DNA of 64,000 nt. Source: DASSKK01 sp035690495. GTDB taxonomy: Bacteria; Actinomycetota; Actinomycetes; Propionibacteriales; Nocardioidaceae. Below the pieces are notes generated by a model, which saw nothing but the letters and a program-made list of their open reading frames with translations, searched no databases and was not told the origin of the DNA. Below are positions 35,091-43,081 of this stretch, one piece after another (within the stretch, counting starts at the first letter, position 1; every line of letters starts with the position of its first letter). Position numbers and translations under genes: made by a program. The DNA lies in the NCBI GenBank assembly GCA_035690495.1, contig DASSKK010000081.1, forward strand, positions 62,001-126,000. The letters run 5' to 3'.

Positions 35091-35203
35091 GGTCGCCCGA
35101 CCAGGTCGCGCGTCCGCTCCTCTTGTCGTCTGCCGCACCTTCCCCGGCGGCAGAAGGCAACTTCCCTAGGAGCGAGCGGACGCCGGACCTGGTCGGGCGA
35201 ACC
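35091..35203 (+). other. 113-nt imperfect hairpin between mraZ and the next gene
   Basis: Three nested complementary blocks: CGCCCGACCAGGTC (35094-35107) with GACCTGGTCGGGCG (35186-35199); GCGTCCGCTC (35110-35119) with GAGCGGACGC (35174-35183); TCTGCCGC (35129-35136) with GCGGCAGA (35147-35154). No T-run follows. It may attenuate or stabilise dcw mRNA, or be a palindromic repeat. Confidence 0.6.
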
Positions 35204-35249
35204 GCCTCCACTTCGCACCACCCGATCAGAGCCATGAGAGGTCGTCACG

Positions 35250-35423
35250 ATGAGCCTCACCCTCTCCCTGCGCGACCGCGCGCGCCGGGCTCCGCGCGCC
35301 CGGCGCGTCCGGCACGAGGTCAAGGACGGGATGGCCGTGGTGGTGTTCTCGGCGGCAGCCTCCACCGGGCTCGCGCTCGCGCTGCTGGTGCTGACCCGAC
35401 TCGCCGGCGTGGCGGGTCGATGA
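35250..35423 (+). CDS. Small single-pass membrane protein before rsmH
   Basis: A 57-residue ORF with a basic N-terminus (LRDRARRAPRARRVRHEVK) and a hydrophobic segment (MAVVVFSAAASTGLALALLVL). AGAGG lies 9 nt before the ATG, and the stop overlaps the rsmH start as ATGA, so it is coupled to it. It has the position of small membrane genes seen between mraZ and rsmH in relatives; the function is unknown. It could be a topology-setting helper or regulator of the cluster. Confidence 0.7.
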   Translation: MSLTLSLRDRARRAPRARRVRHEVKDGMAVVVFSAAASTGLALALLVLTRLAGVAGR

Positions 35424-36481
35424 ACGACTCTTCCCCCCAGGACCCGGGACACGTCCCGGTGCTGGTCGAGCGGGTGCTCGCCCTGGTGGCCCCGGCGCTC
35501 GACCGCACGGACGGCTCTGACACCCCTGACACCCCTGACGGCTCTGACAGCCCCGTCTTCGTCGACGCGACCCTGGGCCTCGGCGGGCACACCGAGGCCG
35601 TGCTCCGGCGCTGTCCGCAGGCCCGGGTGGTCGGCCTGGACCGGGACCGGCACGCCCTGGACCGCAGCCGACGCCGGCTGGCGGCGTACGGCGAGCGCGT
35701 GAGCTTCGTGCACGCCGTCTACGACGAGATCCCGCGGGTCCTCGCCGAGCTCGGCCACCCGCACGTGGACGGGGTGCTGTTCGACCTGGGCGTGTCCTCG
35801 ATGCAGCTCGACGTCCGCGAACGCGGCTTCGCCTACGCCGAGGACGCGCCGCTGGACATGCGGATGGACGACACGGCCGGGCGCACCGCCGCGGATGTGC
35901 TGAACACCTATCCGGCGGCGGAGCTGGCCAGGATCCTGCGCAGCTACGGGGAGGAGCGCTACGCGCGTCGCATCGCCGACGCCGTGGTGCGAGCCCGGGT
36001 GCGCGAGCCGTTCACGGGTTCGGCACGGCTCGTCGATCTGGTCAGGCAGGCGATCCCGGCACCGGCGCGGCGCACCGGCGGTCATCCTGCCAAGCGCACG
36101 TTCCAGGCGTTGCGCATCGAGGTCAACGACGAGCTCGACGTGCTGCGCCGGGCCCTGCCTGCCGCCATCGAGGCGATCGGGATCGGCGGTCGCGTCGTGG
36201 TGCTCTCCTACCACTCCCTCGAGGACCGGATCACCAAGCAGACCTTCACCGACTACACCGCCAGCGTCGCGCCGCCCGACCTGCCGGTCGTCCCCGAGGG
36301 ACTCGAGCCCGCGCTCCGACTGCTCACCAGGGGTGCCGAGCACGCGTCCGCCGAGGAGGTCTCCGCGAACCCGCGCGCAGCCTCGGTGCGGATGCGGGCC
36401 GTCGAACGCGTCCGGCTCGACACGGCGCGCCGGCAGACGCGTCACACACGTCGTACCCGAGGAGGGGGGAGTCACCGATGA
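35420..36481 (+). CDS. rsmH: 16S rRNA (cytosine-1402-N4) methyltransferase
   Basis: The 353-residue RsmH (MraW) methylates N4 of C1402 in 16S rRNA using SAM. Motifs: HVPVLVERVLALV near the start, VDATLGLGGHTEAVL (SAM site), LFDLGVSSMQLD, GFAYAEDAPLDMRMD, RRTGGHPAKRTFQALRIEVNDELD and VVLSYHSLEDRITKQ. It has an insertion of an Asp/Thr/Pro repeat near residues 25-45, coded by tandem GACACCCCT repeats. Start ATG overlaps the small gene; stop overlaps ftsL (ATGA). Confidence 0.95.
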   Translation: MNDSSPQDPGHVPVLVERVLALVAPALDRTDGSDTPDTPDGSDSPVFVDATLGLGGHTEAVLRRCPQARVVGLDRDRHALDRSRRRLAAYGERVSFVHAVYDEIPRVLAELGHPHVDGVLFDLGVSSMQLDVRERGFAYAEDAPLDMRMDDTAGRTAADVLNTYPAAELARILRSYGEERYARRIADAVVRARVREPFTGSARLVDLVRQAIPAPARRTGGHPAKRTFQALRIEVNDELDVLRRALPAAIEAIGIGGRVVVLSYHSLEDRITKQTFTDYTASVAPPDLPVVPEGLEPALRLLTRGAEHASAEEVSANPRAASVRMRAVERVRLDTARRQTRHTRRTRGGGSHR

Positions 36482-37143
36482 GCATGACCAGCGTCGCCCG
36501 CACCGCCCGGGGAAGGGTGCCCCGGATCGCCGAGCAGGCCGTCGAGCGGGCCCGGCTGGCCGTTGTCCCGCGCGGTGTGGCCCGCCCGCCGCGGGTGCCG
36601 TTCGTCGCGCTGGTCTCGGTGCTGCTGGTCGGCGGCGTCGCGGGACTGCTCTACGTGAACACCTCGATGCAGCAGGCGTCGTTCACCACGAGCGCGCTCC
36701 AGGAGCGCGCGCAGCGGCTGGACGCGGTCCAACAGTCGCTGCAGATGCAGCTCGAGCGGCTGCGCAACCCGCAGCGGGTGGCCTTGCGGGCCCGCCATCT
36801 GGGGATGGTGCCTCCGCCCGCGCCGGCCTTCCTCCGGCTCGACGGGCACGGCGGGGGCAGGGTGCTCGGCCACCCCGCACCCGCGGTGGCCGGGGACGGC
36901 ATCCGGGTCAGCCCTGCGCCTCGGGCCAAGCCGAGCAACCTGCGCCCCGCGCCGGTGATCGTCGAGCCCCCGCAGAACAAGGACAAGCAGAACAAGGACA
37001 AGCAGAACAGTCGCCAGGACGGGCAGGCACGGCAGAACCAGACCAGTCAGCCTCGCGAGAAGCACGGCGCGGCGTCCACGCAGGACGCGGACCGAACCGG
37101 TACAAAGAAGCCAGCACCACATCAGTCACATCAGCCTCACTAG
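36478..37143 (+). CDS. ftsL: Cell division protein FtsL-like
   Basis: A 221-residue bitopic protein: basic N-terminus, one membrane segment (FVALVSVLLVGGVAGLLYV near residue 45) and a coiled-coil-like segment (QERAQRLDAVQQSLQMQLERLRNP). By position between rsmH and ftsI it is FtsL. The long Pro/Gln/Lys-rich tail is longer than in most FtsL proteins and contains the tandem repeat NKDKQNKDKQN, coded by two 15-bp units. It bridges FtsB and FtsQ in the divisome. Part of the coupled run of genes. Confidence 0.85.
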   Translation: MSMTSVARTARGRVPRIAEQAVERARLAVVPRGVARPPRVPFVALVSVLLVGGVAGLLYVNTSMQQASFTTSALQERAQRLDAVQQSLQMQLERLRNPQRVALRARHLGMVPPPAPAFLRLDGHGGGRVLGHPAPAVAGDGIRVSPAPRAKPSNLRPAPVIVEPPQNKDKQNKDKQNSRQDGQARQNQTSQPREKHGAASTQDADRTGTKKPAPHQSHQPH

Positions 37144-37182
37144 TTATCAGCAGCCACGAGACCGCCACGAGGGGGCCCCGCC

Positions 37183-38997
37183 GTGACCCAGCGCCGACGC
37201 CCACCCCGCCGACCGGTGCGGCAGCACGTTCCGCAGCGGAAGCGCCGGCGGCGTTCGCTGCGGCGCCGGGTCCCCGGAACCTCGCTGCTGCGGCTGCGCA
37301 TCGGCTTCCTGGTGATCGCCATGGTGGTCTCGGTCTTCGCCGTGCGGTTGTTCGAGCTGCAGGGCGTCGACGCGGCGGCGTACGTCGCCAAGGCGCGTGC
37401 CGAGGGGGTGGTCACGGTCAAGCTCCCCGCCACGCGAGGCACGATCCGCGACCGGAACGGGATCCCCCTCGCCGACTCGGTGGACGGGCTGATGATCGTC
37501 GCAGACCCGACCCTGACCTCTCCGCACGCGGCTGCGATCGCCACGATCGTGGCGCGTCGGCTGCACGTGGACTACTTCGACGTGCTAGCCCGGCTGCAGG
37601 CGCCCGACACCCACTTCCAGTACATCGACCGCCGGGTCCCCGCCGCCAAGGCGCGTGCAGTGGTCGACGAGATCCGGGCCAAGGGCTACAAGGGGATCGA
37701 CGTACGCCGCGACCCGGTCCGCGACTACCCCGGTCACGACGTGGCGGCGAACATCCTGGGGTTCACCAATGCGATGGGACAGGCCGGGGAGGGCACCGAG
37801 CTGACCTTCGACGACCTGCTGTCCGGCAGGGCCGGATCGGCCACCTACGAGGTCGGTGGCGGCAACCGGATCCCGCTCGGAGACAGCTCCGTGGTCGAGC
37901 CGAAGGCCGGCAAGGACCTGACCCTGACCATCGACCAGGACGTGCAGTGGTACGCCCAGCGGGCCCTGCGCAACGCCGTGCGCGGCTCGGGCGCCGAGTC
38001 CGGCTCGGCGGTGGTGATGGACACCGGGACCGGGGAGCTGCTGGCGCTGGCCGACTACCCCACCTTCGACGCGAACGACCCGACCGGGTCCCCGGAGTCC
38101 GACCTCGGCGCCCGGTCCGTGCGGGCGATGTACGAGCCGGGCTCGGTGGAGAAGGTGCTGACCACCTCGGCGCTGCTCGACGCCGGCCTGGTCACCCCGC
38201 GCACCAGGCTGCGCGTCCCGGGAGTGCTGCCGGTGCAGGACCGCGTCATCCACGACGATGTGCCGCACGGCATGTGGCACCTGACGATGACCGGTGTGCT
38301 GGCCAGGTCCTCGAACATCGGCGCCGCGCTCGCCGCACGCCGGATCAGCGACAAGGGGCTCTACGCCTACCTGCACGACTTCGGGCTCGGGCAGCCCACT
38401 GGTCTGGGTCTGCGCGGCGAGACCGCCGGGTCGTTGCCTCCGTGGAAGTCCTGGCGACCGATCCGCAAGGCCAACATCGCCTTCGGACAGGGGGTCGCGG
38501 TCAGCGCCGTGCAGATGGCCGCCGCGATCAACACGGTCGCCAACGGCGGGGTGTACGTCGAGCCGAGCCTGGTCAAAGGCAAGGCACGGCTCAACGACGG
38601 AAGGGTGGTCGGCTCTGCCACCTCGCAGCGGCACCGGGTGATCAGCAAGCACGCGGCCCGCATGGAGACCAAGATGATGGAGACGGTGACCAAGGACGGC
38701 GGCACCGCTCCCAACACCGCGATAGCCGGTTACAACATCGCCGGCAAGACCGGCACCGCGGAGCGCGTCGATCCCAGATGCGGGTGCTACGGCAGCAAGC
38801 ACACCGTCTCGTTCGTCGGGTTCGCGCCCGCCGACCATCCGCGGCTGCTCGTCTATGTGGTGGTCGCCGCGCCCGACGGCGGCTTCGGAAGCACGGTCGC
38901 CGGCCCGGTGTTCAAGAGGCTGATGAGCTATGCGCTGACCAAGTACGGCGTCGCGCCGAGCGGCCACCGCGACAAGACGCCGCCGCTGACCTGGTGA
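37183..38997 (+). CDS. ftsI: Septal peptidoglycan transpeptidase (penicillin-binding protein)
   Basis: The 604-residue class B PBP has an Arg-rich cytoplasmic start, one membrane segment (IGFLVIAMVVSVFAVRLFELQ), a dimerisation domain (ATRGTIRDRNGIPLA) and the transpeptidase domain. The active site has S321 in EPGSVEK, SSN at 376-378 and K522 in GKTGTAE. It cross-links septal peptidoglycan in the divisome. GTG start at 37183 with GAGGGGG upstream. It lies 40 bp after ftsL. Confidence 0.95.
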   Translation: MTQRRRPPRRPVRQHVPQRKRRRRSLRRRVPGTSLLRLRIGFLVIAMVVSVFAVRLFELQGVDAAAYVAKARAEGVVTVKLPATRGTIRDRNGIPLADSVDGLMIVADPTLTSPHAAAIATIVARRLHVDYFDVLARLQAPDTHFQYIDRRVPAAKARAVVDEIRAKGYKGIDVRRDPVRDYPGHDVAANILGFTNAMGQAGEGTELTFDDLLSGRAGSATYEVGGGNRIPLGDSSVVEPKAGKDLTLTIDQDVQWYAQRALRNAVRGSGAESGSAVVMDTGTGELLALADYPTFDANDPTGSPESDLGARSVRAMYEPGSVEKVLTTSALLDAGLVTPRTRLRVPGVLPVQDRVIHDDVPHGMWHLTMTGVLARSSNIGAALAARRISDKGLYAYLHDFGLGQPTGLGLRGETAGSLPPWKSWRPIRKANIAFGQGVAVSAVQMAAAINTVANGGVYVEPSLVKGKARLNDGRVVGSATSQRHRVISKHAARMETKMMETVTKDGGTAPNTAIAGYNIAGKTGTAERVDPRCGCYGSKHTVSFVGFAPADHPRLLVYVVVAAPDGGFGSTVAGPVFKRLMSYALTKYGVAPSGHRDKTPPLTW

Positions 38998-39022
38998 GCG
39001 CAGCGTGCCCTCGGCCGGCCTG

Positions 39023-39068
39023 TACCCTGCCGGTCGTGCCCCCGGCCCCGCAGGTGAGAGACCAGTGA
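39023..39068 (+). promoter_or_regulatory. Internal promoter and 10-codon leader ORF before murE
   Basis: A -10 box TACCCT (39023-39028) lies 7 nt before a GTG at 39036, the spacing of leaderless genes in this window. That GTG opens a 10-codon ORF (MPPAPQVRDQ) whose TGA at 39066-39068 overlaps the murE GTG at 39065. A leader peptide coupled to murE is plausible. It may also be chance. Confidence 0.4.
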
Positions 39069-40594
39069 GCGCGACGAGACCGCGTACGCCACCTCGTGTG
39101 GCGCTGGGCAGGATCGTCGAGTGGCTCGCCGACGACCTGGTGGAGATCCGGCACAGCGACGCCGACGTGCAGGTGGACGGCGCCGCGATCAGCTCGTCGC
39201 GGGTGCAAGCCGGCGACCTGTTCGTGGCTCCTCCCGGCGCGTCCGCCCACGGCGCCGCGTTCGCTGCTCAGGCCGTTGCGGCCGGAGCGGTGGCGGTGCT
39301 CACCGATCCCGAGGGCGCCGACGCCTGCGAGGAGTCCGGGGTCCCCGTCCTCGTCGTACCAGCGCCGCGGGCGGTGCTCGGGGAGCTGTCCGCGCGGATC
39401 TACGGCCGGCCGGCCGAGCACATGCGGCTGGTCGCGGTCACCGGCACCCAGGGGAAGACCACCACCACGCGCCTCGCGGAGGCTGCCTCGAGTGCGGCCG
39501 GCGTTCCGACGGCGGTGATCGGCACCATCGGCACACGCGTCAACGGTGTGGACGTGGCGACCGCGCTCACCACGCCGGAGGCCCCGGAGCTGCACGCGAT
39601 GTTCGCGGTGATGGCCGAGCAGGGTGTGCGCTGCTGCGTGATGGAGGTCTCCAGCCACGCGCTGGTGATGGGCCGGGTCGACGGCGTGGTCTTCGACGTG
39701 GCGTGCTTCACCAACCTCGGCCGCGACCACCTCGACTTCCACGGGTCCGAGGAGGAGTACTTCGCCGCGAAGGCGTCCTTGTTCACGCCGGTCCGCTGCC
39801 GGCTCGGGCTCGTCAACGCCGACGACGAGCACGGCCGACGTCTGGTCGGCCTCGCCGGGGAGGCGGGGGTCCCGGTGCGCACGTTCTCGACGGCCGGCGC
39901 CGAGGCGGACTGGCGCGCCGAGCAGGTCGACGCCCGGCCGGACGGGTCCGCGTTCACGGTGGTGTCGCCGTCGGGGGAGCGGCTCGCGGCTGCCGTGCCG
40001 GTCCCGGGAGGGTTCAACGTGTCCAACGCCCTGTGTGCCATCGCCGCGCTGGGTGAGGCCGGACTCGACGCCGCCGGGGTTGCTGCGGCGATGGGACGCA
40101 CGGCCGGGGTGCCGGGACGTCTCGAGCGCGTCGACGCCGGGCAGGACTTCCTTGCGGTCGTCGACTACGCGCACAAGCCGGACGCGGTGGCCGCCGCGCT
40201 CACGGCACTGCGCCCGACGACCGGAGGCCGGCTGCTCGTCGTGCTCGGTGCAGGCGGTGACCGCGACACCGGCAAGCGTCCGTTGATGGGCGAGGTGGCC
40301 GCGCGGCTGGGCGACGTCCTGGTGGTCACCGACGACAATCCGCGCAGCGAGGACGCCGCCGCGATCCGGAAGGCGCTGCTGGAGGGCGCGAAGGGCGTTG
40401 CCCGCGACGACCGTGCCGAGGTGCACGAGGTCGGCGACCGCCGCGCCGCGATCCGGCTCGCCGTCGGCCTCGCCGGTCCTGGTGACACCGTGGTCGTGGC
40501 CGGCAAGGGACACGAGACCGGCCAGGAGGTGGCGGGCATGGTGTACCCGTTCGACGACCGGACCGTGCTGCGCGAGGAGCTGACCGCACGATGA
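39065..40594 (+). CDS. murE: UDP-MurNAc-tripeptide synthetase
   Basis: The 509-residue Mur ligase adds the diamino acid to UDP-MurNAc-Ala-Glu. The ATP site is AVTGTQGKTTTTRLAE; VMEVSSHAL and TNLGRDHLDFHGSEEEYFAAK are family motifs. VVTDDNPRSED supplies the DNPR motif of enzymes that use diaminopimelate (meso- or LL- cannot be distinguished here). GTG 39065 is chosen because the alternative GTG at 39036 is in another frame. Stop overlaps murF (ATGA). Confidence 0.95.
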   Translation: MSATRPRTPPRVALGRIVEWLADDLVEIRHSDADVQVDGAAISSSRVQAGDLFVAPPGASAHGAAFAAQAVAAGAVAVLTDPEGADACEESGVPVLVVPAPRAVLGELSARIYGRPAEHMRLVAVTGTQGKTTTTRLAEAASSAAGVPTAVIGTIGTRVNGVDVATALTTPEAPELHAMFAVMAEQGVRCCVMEVSSHALVMGRVDGVVFDVACFTNLGRDHLDFHGSEEEYFAAKASLFTPVRCRLGLVNADDEHGRRLVGLAGEAGVPVRTFSTAGAEADWRAEQVDARPDGSAFTVVSPSGERLAAAVPVPGGFNVSNALCAIAALGEAGLDAAGVAAAMGRTAGVPGRLERVDAGQDFLAVVDYAHKPDAVAAALTALRPTTGGRLLVVLGAGGDRDTGKRPLMGEVAARLGDVLVVTDDNPRSEDAAAIRKALLEGAKGVARDDRAEVHEVGDRRAAIRLAVGLAGPGDTVVVAGKGHETGQEVAGMVYPFDDRTVLREELTAR

Positions 40595-42012
40595 TCGCGA
40601 TGAGCCTCGCAGAGGTCGCCGAGGTGGTCGGCGGCGTCGTCCACGACGCCGGACCCGGTTCCGGCACGGACGTGCAGGTCGTCGGCGGCGCGTTCGTGGA
40701 CAGCCGGACACCCGAGCCCGGCGGTCTGTTCGTGGCGCTGGTCGGCGCCCAGCGCGACGGCCACGACTTCGCCGGCGACGCGGTCCGGGCCGGAGCTGCG
40801 GCCGTGCTCGGCGCTCGTCCGACCGGCCATCCCACGGTGGTGGTCCCCGACCCGGCGGCCGGGCTCACCCGCCTTGCCCGGGACGTCGCGAGCCGGCTGG
40901 ACGCGACCGTCGTCGCCCTCACCGGGTCGCAGGGCAAGACCGGCACCAAGGACCTGCTGGCCGCCGTGCTGGCCGGCGCGGGGCGGACTGTGGCAACGCG
41001 GGGAAACGCCAACAACGAGATCGGGCTGCCGCTGACCGTGCTGCGCGCCGATGCGGACACCGAGTTCCTGGTGCTGGAGATGGGCGCTCGCCACCTCGGG
41101 AACATCCGCGAGCTGTGCACGGTGGCCCGGCCGGACGTCGCTCTGGTGCTCAACGTCGGTACGGCGCACCTGGGGGAGTTCGGCAGCCGCGAGAACATCG
41201 CCTGCACCAAGGGCGAGATCGTCGAGGCTCTCGACCCGGCGGGCGTCGCCGTGCTCAACGCCGACGATCCGCTGGTCGCCGCGATGGCCGCCCGCACCCG
41301 CGGCCGGGTGCTGACCTTCGGCACCGGCGAGGGCGCGGACGTGCGCCTGCTCGACGTACACCTCGACTCCGCCGGATACCCCGGCTTCATGCTGGCCGCC
41401 AGGGAGCCGTCCGCCGTCGCGGCACCGGTGCGGCTCGGCATGCTGGGTGCGCACAACGCGGCCAACGCGGCCGCGGCCGCCGCGGCCGCGCTCGCGTGCG
41501 GGATCGATCTGCCGGCCGCTGCCGCCGTGCTGGACGGCTCCACTGCGGCGTCGCGGTGGCGTATGGAGCTGCACGAACGCGGCGACGGCGTGATCGTGGT
41601 CAACGACGCCTACAACGCGAACCCCGAGTCGATGCGTGCGGCGCTGGAGACGCTCGCCGTGCTGGGCCGCGGCAGGCCGACGGCTCGTACCGTCGCTGTG
41701 CTCGGCGAGATGCTCGAGCTCGGCGACAGCAGCCGCGACGAGCACGACGCGGTCGGAGAGTGCGCAGTGCGTCTCGGCGTGCAGCAGCTCGTCGTCGTCG
41801 GGGACGGCGCGCGGCCGATCCACGAGGCGGCGTGCCGCGAGCAGTCGTGGGCGGGAAGCTCGGCGTTCGTGCCGGACACCGGGGCCGCGCTGGCCTGGCT
41901 GCGCGAGCACCTGACCCCCCACGACGTGGTGCTGTTCAAGTCCTCACGAGACTCGCACCTGCGACAGCTCGCCGAGCAGGTGCTCGCCGACGGCGCGCGG
42001 GGCGGGGGCTGA
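40591..42012 (+). CDS. murF: UDP-MurNAc-pentapeptide synthetase
   Basis: The 473-residue Mur ligase adds D-Ala-D-Ala to complete the stem peptide. ATP-site motif ALTGSQGKTGTKDLLAAVL, then EMGARHLGNIRELC, LNVGTAHLGEFGSRENIA and VVNDAYNANPESMRAALE are signature parts. ATG start overlaps the murE stop; murF ends one base before mraY. No odd features. Confidence 0.95.
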   Translation: MIAMSLAEVAEVVGGVVHDAGPGSGTDVQVVGGAFVDSRTPEPGGLFVALVGAQRDGHDFAGDAVRAGAAAVLGARPTGHPTVVVPDPAAGLTRLARDVASRLDATVVALTGSQGKTGTKDLLAAVLAGAGRTVATRGNANNEIGLPLTVLRADADTEFLVLEMGARHLGNIRELCTVARPDVALVLNVGTAHLGEFGSRENIACTKGEIVEALDPAGVAVLNADDPLVAAMAARTRGRVLTFGTGEGADVRLLDVHLDSAGYPGFMLAAREPSAVAAPVRLGMLGAHNAANAAAAAAAALACGIDLPAAAAVLDGSTAASRWRMELHERGDGVIVVNDAYNANPESMRAALETLAVLGRGRPTARTVAVLGEMLELGDSSRDEHDAVGECAVRLGVQQLVVVGDGARPIHEAACREQSWAGSSAFVPDTGAALAWLREHLTPHDVVLFKSSRDSHLRQLAEQVLADGARGGG

Positions 42013-42013
42013 C

Positions 42014-43081
42014 ATGAAGGCGATCCTGTTCGCCGGCGGACTGTCGCTGGTCTTCACGCTGCTCGGCAGCCGTCTCGCCATCAGGATGCTGACCGCCAGG
42101 GGCTACGGACAGCTGATCCGCGAGGACGGGCCGACCACCCACCACACCAAGCGCGGCACTCCCACGATGGGCGGGATGGTGATCATCTGCTCGGTGGTGC
42201 TGGCCTACTTCTGCGCGAAGGCGCTCACCCTGGAGCAGCCCTCCTGGTCGGCGCTGCTGCTGCTGTTCCTGCTTGTCGGGCTGGGCACGGTCGGCTTCCT
42301 CGACGACTACATCAAGATCGCCAAGCAGCGCAGCCTCGGACTGCGCAGCAAGGCGAAGATGGGCGGGCAGACCCTGGTCGCGGTGATCTTCGGGGTGCTC
42401 GCGCTGACCCGGCCCGACGACCGTGGGCAGACCCCGGCCTCGCACGCCGTGTCGTTCATCCGCAACATCCCCGGTTGGACCTTGCCCACATTCCTGGTCG
42501 TGATCCTGATCCTGGTGATGATCTCCGGGGCCAGCAACGCGGTGAACCTCACCGACGGGCTCGACGGGCTCGCCACCGGCGCCTCGACGATGGTGTTCGG
42601 CGCCTACACGCTGGTGAACATCTGGCAGAACAACCAGTGGTGCGCGCTGCGTCCGGGGCCCAAGTGCTACGAGGTGCGCGACCCACTCGACCTGGCCGCG
42701 GTCGCGGCGGCGCTCACCGGTGCCTGCTTCGGGTTCCTGTGGTGGAACGCCAACCCCGCCAGGATCATCATGGGCGACACCGGCTCGCTGTCGTTGGGCG
42801 GGGCGCTGGCCGGGTTTGCGGTGCTGACCCGCACCGAGCTGCTGCTGGCGATCCTGGGCGGCCTGTTCGTGATCATTACCATGTCGGTGATCTTGCAAGT
42901 CGGGTACTTCAAGTTGAGCGGCGGCAAGCGAATATTCCGGATGGCGCCACTGCAACATCACTTCGAGCTCAAGGGCTGGGCCGAGGTCACCATCGTGATC
43001 AGGTTCTGGATCATCACCGGGATATGCGTGGCCGCCGGGCTGGGCATCTTCTACGCCGAGTGGGTCGTGGGGGCGACGTGA
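42014..43081 (+). CDS. mraY: Phospho-MurNAc-pentapeptide translocase
   Basis: The 355-residue membrane enzyme transfers phospho-MurNAc-pentapeptide to undecaprenyl phosphate, making lipid I. It has about ten membrane segments. Signature parts are DGPTTHHTKRGTPTMGG, FLDDYIKI, NAVNLTDGLDGLATG and a C-terminal FRMAPLQHHFELKGW. Asp residues of DDY and DGLDG are catalytic in the family. The ATG lies 1 nt after the murF stop. Stop overlaps the murD GTG. Confidence 0.95.
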   Translation: MKAILFAGGLSLVFTLLGSRLAIRMLTARGYGQLIREDGPTTHHTKRGTPTMGGMVIICSVVLAYFCAKALTLEQPSWSALLLLFLLVGLGTVGFLDDYIKIAKQRSLGLRSKAKMGGQTLVAVIFGVLALTRPDDRGQTPASHAVSFIRNIPGWTLPTFLVVILILVMISGASNAVNLTDGLDGLATGASTMVFGAYTLVNIWQNNQWCALRPGPKCYEVRDPLDLAAVAAALTGACFGFLWWNANPARIIMGDTGSLSLGGALAGFAVLTRTELLLAILGGLFVIITMSVILQVGYFKLSGGKRIFRMAPLQHHFELKGWAEVTIVIRFWIITGICVAAGLGIFYAEWVVGAT

